A stretch of 11,463 bases of DNA, from contig JAYEHH010000024.1 in the NCBI GenBank assembly GCA_034716235.1, forward strand, positions 1 to 11,463, read 5' to 3'. The notes beneath the pieces are model-generated. The model saw nothing but the letters and a program-made list of their open reading frames with translations. It did no database searches and was not told the origin of the DNA. How positions within the stretch are numbered: position 1 is the stretch's first letter; each line of letters opens with the position of its first letter. The position numbers and the translations under genes are program-made. Positions 5,525 to 11,463 of this stretch are shown here, piece by piece. The stretch is from M55B174 sp034716235. GTDB lineage: Bacteria > Patescibacteriota > Minisyncoccia > CAIUEV01 > JAHKAQ01.

Positions 5525-6223
5525 TTAATTTATTGAATTCCATAGAATCCTTAAGGCGGTTTTAAAACCGTTTTTCAAACCTTGCCCGTGTTTTTTTCTT
5601 ATGGAATAGGGAGTGTATCTTACCTTAACAGGAACCTCTTTAAAGCGTAGTTCTTGGGAAGCGATTTCTCTTATAATTTCACTGTCAAAATCGTAACGAT
5701 CGGCCTGGGGGTTTATTTTTTCAACAACTCGGCGGGTGTAAGACCTAAAGCCCGACTGACTGTCGGTTACATTTAAGCCGTAAAGCATCCAAGTGTAAAA
5801 ATTACCGAATTTATTTAAAAATATCCGACTTTTGGGCATCCCCTTGGGGTTTATCAGCCGGGAGCCTAAAACTACATCAAAGTTATCTTTTTCAATGGGA
5901 TGGGTAAGTTTTTTAATATCTGAGGGGTCATGCTGACCATCTCCGTCTAAAGTAACAATGATTTCAGCTCCCAGTGTAAGAGCGGCTTCAAGTCCAGTTT
6001 TAACGGCAGCTCCTTTCCCTCGGTTAAATTTATGCCTTAAAGCGATAACATCGGGAATCTCTTTTATCGTTTGATATGTCTCATCCTTACTTCCATCATC
6101 AACCAGAATAAGATTGTAATAGCCTTCCTTTTTCATTTCGGCAACCGTTGTTGCGATAACCGGTGCTTCGTTAAAAACAGGAATAACCAAAAAAATATTT
6201 TTATTGTGTGAATAGTCTTTCAT
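5525..6223 (-). CDS. DPM1/DpgS-like family 2 glycosyltransferase (polyprenyl-phosphate sugar synthase type)
   Basis: This 232-residue GT-A protein resembles dolichol/undecaprenyl-phosphate mannosyl- or glucosyltransferases, which load one sugar from a GDP- or UDP-sugar onto a polyprenyl phosphate. Visible motifs: VIPVFNEAP (13-21), LVDDGSKDET (40-49), HKFNRGKGAAVKTG (64-77) and the metal-binding LDGDGQHDP (Asp93, Asp95). GSRL (120-123) and TDSQSGFRSY (153-162), the usual DPM acceptor region, follow. FDSEII and EVPVKVRYTPYSIRKKHG near the C-terminus are also standard for the class. It ends soon after and lacks the two- or four-helix membrane domain of ArnC/GtrB-type enzymes, so it should be peripheral. 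The DUF2304 membrane protein encoded next may supply the anchor. It begins 2 bp after the galE stop, which implies tight coupling. The sugar is not predictable, though mannose or glucose is usual. Confidence 0.88.
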   Translation of the reverse strand: MKDYSHNKNIFLVIPVFNEAPVIATTVAEMKKEGYYNLILVDDGSKDETYQTIKEIPDVIALRHKFNRGKGAAVKTGLEAALTLGAEIIVTLDGDGQHDPSDIKKLTHPIEKDNFDVVLGSRLINPKGMPKSRIFLNKFGNFYTWMLYGLNVTDSQSGFRSYTRRVVEKINPQADRYDFDSEIIREIASQELRFKEVPVKVRYTPYSIRKKHGQGLKNGFKTALRILWNSIN

Positions 6224-6225
6224 TT

Positions 6226-7206
6226 CTAGGATTTATTGCTAGCAAGCTTTTGTTCCCATTGCCAGGCGGAAGTTATGATTTCTTCAAGGCTTTTCTCCGG
6301 TTGCCAATCAAGCTTTTTTAGAGCTTTGGTAATATCAGCTGTTAGAGAAGGAGGATCTCCCGGTCTTCTCTTGGCTATTTTTATGCGGAGCTTCTTTCCG
6401 ATTGTTTTTTCAATAAGTTCCGTTATCTCCAGAACGCTTTTCCCTTCGGTGGTTCCGAGATTAAAAATCTCAGAACTATTATTTGGATCAGTTAAGTATT
6501 CTAAAGCTTTTAGATGCGCTTGGCAAAGGTCGGTTACATGAATGTAGTCGCGGATGCAAGTGCCATCCTTGGTTGGATAGTCGTCGCCAAAAATAAAAGC
6601 ATTTTTTCTTCTGTTGTTAGCGACTTGTAGTAAAAGAGGAATCAGGTGAGTTTCCGGCTCGTGTTGTTCGCCTATACCGTAATTGGCTCCGGCAGCATTG
6701 AAATAACGAAAAGCTACGTACCTTATTTTATAAATTTTAGCATACCAGCTAATAATTTTTTCAAGCATTGCTTTGGTTTCTCCATAAGTATTGCTCGGTG
6801 CGATGGGGTCGGTTTCTTTTAGCGGTTTGTTTTTACCCTTTCCGTAAACGGCAGCACTGGAAGAAAAAATAATTTTGTCAATGTTTTTTTTGCGCATTGC
6901 CTCCAATAGATTGATTCCTCCCAATAAATTATTTTCAAAATAAAGAAAAGGTTTCTCCATTGATTCGCCGGCAACGATGTAACAAGCGAAATGGATTACC
7001 GCTTCCGGTTGGAAACTCGCCAATGTTTTTTCAGTCTCGGTCAAATTTCTTAAATCTGTTTTGAAAAAAGTAATTTCTGCTGGTAACGACTCACGGTGCC
7101 CGTTTTCTAAATTATCTAGAACAGCTACCTGATGGCCGTTTTTTAAAAGTAAACGAACCATGTGGCTGCCGATGTAGCCGGCTCCGCCGGTGACAAGTAT
7201 TTTCAT
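6226..7206 (-). CDS. galE: UDP-glucose 4-epimerase
   Basis: This 326-residue extended-SDR epimerase interconverts UDP-glucose and UDP-galactose, or the N-acetyl forms, using bound NAD. The cofactor motif TGGAGYIGSHMVRLL (7-20) starts almost at the N-terminus, which supports the chosen ATG. VLDNLENGHRE (29-39) is the GalE adenine-binding signature. HFACYIVAGES (72-82) is the usual HxAAxxxVxES loop. Catalysis uses the Ser115-117 cluster (FSSSAAVYG) and Tyr141/Lys145 (NTYGETKAMLE). RYFNAAGANYGIGEQHEPETHLIP (around 167-190) and DGTCIRDYIHVTDL are diagnostic of GalE rather than of dehydratases. Length fits (about 325-340). It leads the operon with the DPM1-like GT2, DUF2304, gmd and fcl genes. No clear promoter could be set in the 270 bp upstream, which carry an ATPase remnant. 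UDP-galactose supply for the surface glycan is the expected role. Confidence 0.94.
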   Translation of the reverse strand: MKILVTGGAGYIGSHMVRLLLKNGHQVAVLDNLENGHRESLPAEITFFKTDLRNLTETEKTLASFQPEAVIHFACYIVAGESMEKPFLYFENNLLGGINLLEAMRKKNIDKIIFSSSAAVYGKGKNKPLKETDPIAPSNTYGETKAMLEKIISWYAKIYKIRYVAFRYFNAAGANYGIGEQHEPETHLIPLLLQVANNRRKNAFIFGDDYPTKDGTCIRDYIHVTDLCQAHLKALEYLTDPNNSSEIFNLGTTEGKSVLEITELIEKTIGKKLRIKIAKRRPGDPPSLTADITKALKKLDWQPEKSLEEIITSAWQWEQKLASNKS

Positions 7207-7219
7207 ATTTTATACTTTA

Positions 7220-7367
7220 TTAAAACTTAACAAACGGAAGCAAACCCATTGGTAGAAGAATTACTCCCTGAGTATCTTTTTCCAAGCTGTCTAGCCCCTT
7301 TCAATACTAATATTTTTTCCCTATCTAACCAATGAAGGATTTTAGGCAGGCATTCTCTTTTAATCAT
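7220..7367 (-). pseudogene. Collapsed remnant of an AAA_14/DUF4143-type ATPase gene
   Basis: Reading from an ATG at 7367-7365 on the minus strand, 46 codons to the stop at 7229-7227 begin MIKRECLPKILHWLDREK and continue KILVLKGARQLGK. This is the usual start of AAA_14/DUF4143-family ATPases, up to the Walker A lysine (pattern GxRQxGKTT). The Thr that must follow is Arg here, and similarity stops. Shifting frame just after the lysine gives DTQGVILLPMGLLPFVKF and a stop at 7222-7220, which looks like the short hydrophobic Pro-containing end of such proteins. The simplest reading is an internal deletion of several hundred codons that joined the two ends out of frame. The normal family length is about 380-450 residues, so this is a dead gene. 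The N-terminal match is strong. The C-terminal part is a weaker inference. Confidence 0.68.
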
Positions 7368-7378
7368 AAATTTAAGTT

Positions 7379-7441
7379 CATTGATAAAAAATCAATGTAA
7401 TTTGATCATAGCGTTGATAAAAAATCAATGTAATTTTATCA
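7379..7441. repeat. Two-copy 33-bp-period repeat with internal palindromes upstream of the ATPase remnant
   Basis: A 28-bp unit starting TTGATAAAAAATCAATG occurs at 7381-7408 and 7414-7441 with one mismatch, a period of 33 bp. Each unit contains a hairpin. The first is CATTGAT/ATCAATG (7379-7385 and 7391-7397) around five A. The second is CGTTGAT/ATCAATG, in which one pair becomes G-T. The second unit also forms a 9-bp inverted repeat, TTGATAAAA with TTTTATCAA (7414-7422 and 7433-7441). The repeat ends about 12 bp before the ATG of the ATPase remnant on the minus strand. It may be the old operator or promoter of that gene, or of the galE operon. Function is inferred only from position and symmetry. 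Confidence 0.6.
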
Positions 7442-7481
7442 AAATGGTGTATTTTAAGGGTTTTTTGTAAAATAGCCCCAT

Positions 7482-8420
7482 TTAATCTTTTTTAATCTTT
7501 TCTCTAAAATAGGCTACCGTTTTTACTAAACCATCTTCTAATTTTATTTTAGGCTCCCAATGGAGATTTTTTCTAGCTAAAGTTAAATCTGGTTTTCGTT
7601 GTTGAGGATCATCTTGAGGTAGTTCTTCATAAACCAGCTTACTTTTACTTTCTGGAATAGCTGCCAATACTTTCTCGGCTAATTCTTTGACGGTAAACTC
7701 AGCCTCATTGCCTAAATTTATAGGACCAGTGTATTTTTCCTGATTCATCATTTTTAACAAGCCATCAATCAAATCATCAATATATTGGAAGCTTCTAGTT
7801 TGAGAGCCATCCCCATAAATAGTTAGGTCTTTATTTTGTAGAGCTTGAACAATGAAGTTGGAGACAACTCGACCGTCATCAGGATGCATATTGGGTCCAT
7901 AAGTATTAAAAATGCGAGCCACCTTAATATCAGTTTTGTGCTGGCGATAGTAATCAAAGAAAAGAGTTTCTGCACAACGCTTACCTTCATCATAGCAGGA
8001 TCTTATTCCAATAGGGTTTACCTTGCCCCAATAGCTTTCTGGCTGAGGATGAATTTCTGGATCTCCATAAATCTCAGAAGTAGAAGCTTGCAAAATTCTA
8101 GCTCGGACTCGCTTAGCCAATCCCAACATGTTGATGGCTCCGTGTACGGAAGTTTTAGTGGTTTGTACTGGGTCAAATTGGTAATGGACGGGAGAAGCTG
8201 GACAAGCTAAGTTATAAATTTGGTCAACTTCAACATACAAAGGGAAAGTAATGTCATGCCGTAGTAATTCAAATTTTGGATTGTTAACTAATTCGGCAAC
8301 ATTTTCTTTATTGCCGGTAAAATAGTTATCAACGCATAAAACATCATGGCCTTCTTTCAAAAGCCTTTTGCAAAGGTGGGAGCCTATAAAGCCAGCTCCA
8401 CCAGTAACGAGAATTTTCAT
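7482..8420 (-). CDS. uxs: UDP-glucuronate decarboxylase (UDP-xylose synthase)
   Basis: This 312-residue extended-SDR enzyme oxidises and decarboxylates UDP-glucuronic acid to UDP-xylose with bound NAD. The NAD motif is TGGAGFIGSHLCKRLL (6-21). DNYFTGNKENV (31-41) and RHDIT (54-58) are the UXS-type adenine/ribose loops. LACPASPVHYQFDPVQTTKTS (71-91) is the most diagnostic stretch for UXS against dTDP-glucose or GDP-mannose dehydratases. Catalytic residues are Thr114/Glu116 (QASTSEIYG) and Tyr143/Lys147 (SCYDEGKR). ARIFNTYGPNMHPDDGRVVSNFI and GDGSQTRSFQYIDDL complete the signature. Length is standard for the bacterial soluble form. The substrate maker, UDP-glucose 6-dehydrogenase, is not in the window. 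A promoter at 8481-8453 serves it, diverging from the ligase/TPR gene. It is separated from the galE operon by the ATPase remnant and may be an independent unit. No Shine-Dalgarno motif is seen. Confidence 0.95.
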   Translation of the reverse strand: MKILVTGGAGFIGSHLCKRLLKEGHDVLCVDNYFTGNKENVAELVNNPKFELLRHDITFPLYVEVDQIYNLACPASPVHYQFDPVQTTKTSVHGAINMLGLAKRVRARILQASTSEIYGDPEIHPQPESYWGKVNPIGIRSCYDEGKRCAETLFFDYYRQHKTDIKVARIFNTYGPNMHPDDGRVVSNFIVQALQNKDLTIYGDGSQTRSFQYIDDLIDGLLKMMNQEKYTGPINLGNEAEFTVKELAEKVLAAIPESKSKLVYEELPQDDPQQRKPDLTLARKNLHWEPKIKLEDGLVKTVAYFREKIKKD

Positions 8421-8452
8421 AATGGTAGTTTACTAATTTAAATCCATTTGTT

Positions 8453-8481
8453 AGTATACAGGTTAAGGAATTAAAATTCAA
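8453..8481 (-). promoter_or_regulatory. Sigma70-like promoter for uxs
   Basis: On the minus strand TTGAAT (8481-8476) is followed after exactly 17 bp by TATACT (8458-8453). These match the consensus at 4/6 and 5/6. The expected start near 8446 gives a leader of about 25 nt before the uxs ATG at 8420. It is back to back with the promoter at 8504-8532, 22 bp away. Confidence 0.6.
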
Positions 8482-8503
8482 TTAAATTATTTAATACAGA
8501 GAA

Positions 8504-8532
8504 TTGGCAGAAAAGAAAATGCTTGCTATACT
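8504..8532 (+). promoter_or_regulatory. Sigma70-like extended -10 promoter for the ligase/TPR gene
   Basis: TTGGCA (8504-8509, 5/6 match) is followed after 17 bp by TATACT (8527-8532, 5/6), with TGC just before it, an extended -10 element. The expected start is near 8539, about 53 nt before the ATG at 8592. A second TATAAT at 8557-8562 has no good -35 at the right distance and is a weaker alternative. The leader is very A/T rich and carries no Shine-Dalgarno motif. Confidence 0.65.
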
Positions 8533-8591
8533 TAGCTTAACTTAAGTTTATTTTAATATAATTTAGATAATTTTTTAGAAAAATTAAAAAA

Positions 8592-11252
8592 ATGGACAAA
8601 AAAACAACCCAGACATCGGAGATGAAAAATAAGATTGGAAAATTTCAGCATTCAGCCAAAATGGTTAGCATCCTTGATAAAATAACCAAAGCTTGCATTC
8701 ATTTAGCGGTATTTTTATTACCTCTTTTCTTCTTGCCGGTTACTGTGAGCCCAGTTGAATTTAATAAATTAGCCTTGTTGGTAGTTTTAGTAGGAATTTC
8801 TGGAGTAGCTTGGATTGGACGTATGGTAAGTGAGAATCAATTACAAATGAAGAAAAGTTTTCTGTCGGTACCTATTCTAATTTTTGCAACGGTATATATT
8901 TTCTCTTCAATTTTTTCAATTTATCGAGAAAATAGTATCTGGGGCTATTTAGGAGGAGAGGGAATGTCTTTAACGGCAATGCTTTTCTTTGTTCTTCTTT
9001 TTTATATTATCGCTAATAACTTTAGCAATAAGAATTCAGTCTATTATTTGATTTTTAATTTTTTAATTTCTAGCTCCCTGGTTTTCTTGAGCACCTTCTT
9101 TCAATTAATGGGAGTTAATATTTTTGGATTTATGGAGGGGAGTGGTAAGGCTTTTAATACTATTGGAACCATTTTTTCTTTAGCTATCTATGCTGGATCA
9201 TTGTTGGTCTTCTCTTTAGCGCTTATCACGGAAAGAGTTGGAGGAAAATTATTAAGAATTATTGCTAGCATTACCGCTCTTTTAGCATTAACTACAATAG
9301 TTTTAATTGATTTTAAATTGGTCTGGTTAGCCTTGGTAATTTTGATGGGTCTTTTAATGGTGGTAGGAATTTTAAGAAATAATCAGGGAAAAATAAATTT
9401 ATTTTGGATTCCTACGGCGGTTTTTATTGTTTGTCTTTTTGGACTTTTCATGAAGAGCCCATTCTTTAATATGACTGATTTACCTGTTGAAATATCTCCT
9501 TCTTGGAAGGCTACCACCAGTGTAACTTGGAATGGAATTAAGGAAAGATTTTTATTTGGTTCTGGTCCGGGAAACTTTGCGTATCTTTATGGAGAATATA
9601 AAGGAGCCATTGGTAATCTTTCGGCTATTGACTTTAGCCAAGGGGTAAGTTTTGTTACTACTCTATTTGCGACTGGTGGTCTGGCTGTGGGTCTAGGCTT
9701 CCTATTTCTAGTTTTTATTATGGGGCGCTATGTAGGAATTAATGTTTACAGTACTTTTTTTAAGAAGAAAAATAGTAAGGCTGAGATAGAAGAAATGCAA
9801 CTGATTACTCCGTTATCGTTGCTGTGGATTTTTATTACTATTATGTTGTTTTTTACGACAGCTTCGCTGTCCTTACTGTTCGTTTGGTGGATGGCTTTTG
9901 CTATCATAGATGCTCTGAGTCATAAAGGGAATGCTGTCAAAGTGAAAAGCGGAAAATCAAAAGTAGCAGAACTGGCTGAAAAAATAGGGATGAGAGGGAA
10001 AACTGGTCCCAAAGAAGAAATATCTAAAGTTTCCCTAGCCATTTCCTTGCTTTTTGTTGGAATTCTGACGGGGTTTATCGCCGTAGTATATATTATGAGT
10101 CAGAAATATGTTGCTGCTTGTCATTATCAAAACGCTTTGGCTCAAGCCACTGAAGAGAATGCTAATCTAGAGCAGGTAGGGAATGAACTAAACAAATCTA
10201 TTTATTATAATCCAAATCGAGATCTTCCATTTCTAGCGCTCTCAGATGTTTATTTACTTTTAGCCCAAAAAAGAATAGGCGAAAAAGGAACAGACATTAA
10301 TGATGAAGACCGGACATATGTTTGGGAGGCTATTTCAGGTGGGCTACAGGCTGCCAATTCAGCCATCACCGTTAATAAGAGTAATTACAGAAATTATCTA
10401 AAACTGGCTTTAATTTATCAAAACATAATTGGCTTGGTAGATGGAGCAGAAAAACCTGCCATAGAAAATTACGAAAAGGCTAGAGATTTAAATCCAAATA
10501 ATTTCTATATTTATGATCAATTAGCTGGAGTTTACCTAACTTTTTATGATATAGAATTACTCAAAAAAGTAGAGGAAAATGGAGGGACATTAGACCATGT
10601 TCCTGATTCTGTTAAGGAAAATCTTGTTAGAGCGGAAGAGAACTTAAATAAATCTTTAGAGATTTATCCGCTTAATCCAACGGCTAGAATGACAATGATA
10701 ACTATTCGTGAGTTACAAGGCGACTTAGAGGGAGCCGTTAAATTGGCTGAAGAAAATTTGAGTTCATCTAAAGAAGATTTTAGATCAGCTTTGGTCTTAG
10801 GATTACTTTATTACAAAAATACAGATTATCAGAAAGCTGTCGGTCTTCTGGAAGCAGTTAATAAGAGATGGGATAATTTTTCTGATGCGCGTTATATTTT
10901 AGGATTGTCTTATGCTCAAGAGGGAGAGTTGCAGAAAGCTAAAGAGCAATTTGAAAAAATTGCTGAAATTAATGATGACAGCCAAGAAATCAAGGATATT
11001 TTGGAGAGTCTGCGTGCTGGCAGAACCGATTTTCTAGAAAATCAGGGCAATGAGAAGGTAGATGAGGTTCAGCAACAGTTAGAGGCAGACCAACGGCAGG
11101 AAGATCAAAACGATCAAGCTGTTTTAGGTGAAGAAAACAATCAAGAGCCAGAAGGTGTTGGAGAAGAACAACCCGAAGAATCTCAAGAAGAAGATGAAGA
11201 GAATGAAGACGAATCTCAACCAGAAGAAAATACAGAAGAGAACCAAGAATAG
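8592..11252 (+). CDS. O-antigen ligase-like polytopic membrane protein with C-terminal TPR domain and acidic tail
   Basis: This 886-residue protein likely belongs to the Wzy/WaaL-like glycan polymerase/ligase group, which moves lipid-linked sugars onto acceptors on the outer face of the membrane. Residues 33-440 hold roughly 11-12 hydrophobic segments, for example at 35-53, 58-77, 90-110, 127-142, 224-240 and 241-260. The long outside loop (about 290-350) contains TWNGIKERFLFGSGPGNFAY (312-331), matching the family's W-x-x-a-(9-12)-plfGxGxGnF signature. After a charged loop (445-480) comes a last segment (481-502). Then at least five TPR-like helix pairs run from about 530 to 795, such as AIENYEKARDLNPNNFYIYD and ARYILGLSYAQEGELQKAKE. 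Residues 815-886 form a disordered-looking tail with about 24 Glu and 6 Asp. The TPRs may dock acceptor or partner proteins. It has its own promoter and diverges from uxs. Ligase versus polymerase cannot be settled here. Confidence 0.8.
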   Translation: MDKKTTQTSEMKNKIGKFQHSAKMVSILDKITKACIHLAVFLLPLFFLPVTVSPVEFNKLALLVVLVGISGVAWIGRMVSENQLQMKKSFLSVPILIFATVYIFSSIFSIYRENSIWGYLGGEGMSLTAMLFFVLLFYIIANNFSNKNSVYYLIFNFLISSSLVFLSTFFQLMGVNIFGFMEGSGKAFNTIGTIFSLAIYAGSLLVFSLALITERVGGKLLRIIASITALLALTTIVLIDFKLVWLALVILMGLLMVVGILRNNQGKINLFWIPTAVFIVCLFGLFMKSPFFNMTDLPVEISPSWKATTSVTWNGIKERFLFGSGPGNFAYLYGEYKGAIGNLSAIDFSQGVSFVTTLFATGGLAVGLGFLFLVFIMGRYVGINVYSTFFKKKNSKAEIEEMQLITPLSLLWIFITIMLFFTTASLSLLFVWWMAFAIIDALSHKGNAVKVKSGKSKVAELAEKIGMRGKTGPKEEISKVSLAISLLFVGILTGFIAVVYIMSQKYVAACHYQNALAQATEENANLEQVGNELNKSIYYNPNRDLPFLALSDVYLLLAQKRIGEKGTDINDEDRTYVWEAISGGLQAANSAITVNKSNYRNYLKLALIYQNIIGLVDGAEKPAIENYEKARDLNPNNFYIYDQLAGVYLTFYDIELLKKVEENGGTLDHVPDSVKENLVRAEENLNKSLEIYPLNPTARMTMITIRELQGDLEGAVKLAEENLSSSKEDFRSALVLGLLYYKNTDYQKAVGLLEAVNKRWDNFSDARYILGLSYAQEGELQKAKEQFEKIAEINDDSQEIKDILESLRAGRTDFLENQGNEKVDEVQQQLEADQRQEDQNDQAVLGEENNQEPEGVGEEQPEESQEEDEENEDESQPEENTEENQE

Positions 11253-11275
11253 TTTTTAATCTAAAGGATGGTCCA

Positions 11276-11318
11276 TTTTGTGACACGGCAAGGCTGTCTC
11301 GGGTATCAGCAAATTTAG
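11276..11318 (+). repeat. Dispersed 43-bp intergenic repeat, copy 2
   Basis: This copy begins TTTTGTGACACGGC and ends GCAAATTTAG. It aligns without gaps to 2825-2867 (32 of 43 identical by my count), in the same direction on the plus strand. It starts 24 bp after the stop of the ligase/TPR gene. Its GGCAAGGCT-GTCT core also appears at 2881-2895 as a further partial match, so the interval at 2715-3032 is a mosaic of this family. Confidence 0.65.
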
Positions 11319-11335
11319 GGAAATCTAACACAACC

Positions 11336-11363
11336 TGTCACCCCCGCGAAGGCGGGGGTCCAG
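11336..11363 (+). repeat. Perfect GC-rich hairpin repeat (TGTCACCCCCGC type)
   Basis: ACCCCCGC (11340-11347) and GCGGGGGT (11352-11359) form a perfect 8-bp stem around the loop GAAG, preceded by TGTC and followed by CCAG. It lies about 85 bp downstream of the ligase/TPR gene stop. No T-tract follows, so it is not a standard intrinsic terminator. It could still protect the transcript end. The C-rich stem with TGTCA entry and CCAG exit resembles the dispersed TGTCATTCCCGC-type hairpins that recur in many bacterial genomes. Confidence 0.7.
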
Positions 11364-11463
11364 ATATTTAGACTGGGCTAACCTCATTTTATTGTAATAG
11401 TAAATCAATTTTTTAACAGTATTTATTTCTTCTAGAAAATTTATAGAAAACTTAAAAATTTAT

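Noticed and set aside
7379..7441. Possible minimal CRISPR array
   Set aside because: Only two units with a 5-bp gap between them, so no spacer-sized unique sequence. No cas genes. The internal palindromes fit an operator better.
7482..8420. Annotation as dTDP-glucose 4,6-dehydratase (RmlB)
   Set aside because: The Rossmann and TSEIYG motifs are shared, but the LACPASPVHYQFDP stretch and the SCYDEGKR active site are specific to UDP-glucuronate decarboxylases.
10990..11331. A 113-codon open frame on the minus strand overlapping the ligase/TPR gene
   Set aside because: It is antisense to the Glu-rich tail, whose GAA/GAG codons read as Leu/Phe-rich antisense, and it starts in the 43-bp repeat. 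There is no independent support.
11336..11363. Intrinsic terminator for the ligase/TPR gene
   Set aside because: The stem is perfect and GC-rich, but no T-tract follows (CCAGATATTTAG), and the same hairpin type occurs elsewhere as a dispersed repeat.

Overview
This is an AT-rich window dominated by nucleotide-sugar and glycan-assembly genes. I infer a Candidatus Patescibacteria (CPR), probably Parcubacteria-like, source. The grounds are the small tightly packed GT/SDR operon, the fusion of a polytopic O-antigen-ligase-like domain to TPRs and an acidic tail, the lack of Shine-Dalgarno motifs at essentially every start, and GC-rich hairpin repeats between genes. No rRNA, tRNA or ribosomal protein is present, so this assignment is inference.

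Layout. At 3-320 (+) is the C-terminal end of a GT-B glycosyltransferase cut by the window edge. At 420-1861 (-) is a two-gene AbiE-type (type IV) toxin-antitoxin / abortive-infection operon. Its antitoxin gene has a near-consensus promoter overlapped by a perfect palindrome. The operon sits between two copies of the 3' end of a family-2 glycosyltransferase gene: the intact gene at 1938-2714 (-) and a 17-codon remnant at 347-397 (-). This marks it as a module that arrived in a glycan locus and cost it a glycosyltransferase. A 318-bp gene-free stretch (2715-3032) is filled with hairpin repeats related to one at 11276-11363.

From 7206 down to 3033 (-) runs a probable operon: galE, a DPM1-like GT2, a DUF2304 membrane protein, gmd and fcl. 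Upstream, 7220-7441 holds a collapsed pseudogene of an AAA/DUF4143-type ATPase preceded by a palindromic tandem repeat. Then comes a UDP-glucuronate decarboxylase gene (uxs, 7482-8420, -). It is divergently transcribed from an 886-aa O-antigen-ligase/TPR protein gene (8592-11252, +). The 171-bp gap between them carries two back-to-back sigma70-like promoters.

How the parts fit together. GalE should provide UDP-galactose, Gmd plus Fcl GDP-L-fucose from GDP-mannose, and Uxs UDP-xylose. The GT2 and GT-B enzymes would assemble a glycan. The DPM1-like enzyme, perhaps anchored by the DUF2304 protein, would charge a polyprenyl-phosphate sugar. The ligase/TPR protein is the candidate for polymerising the glycan or transferring it onto a surface acceptor. 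The AbiE module is a defence or stability cassette unrelated to this pathway. The most notable signals are the scar around AbiE, its promoter/operator, and the ATPase remnant.
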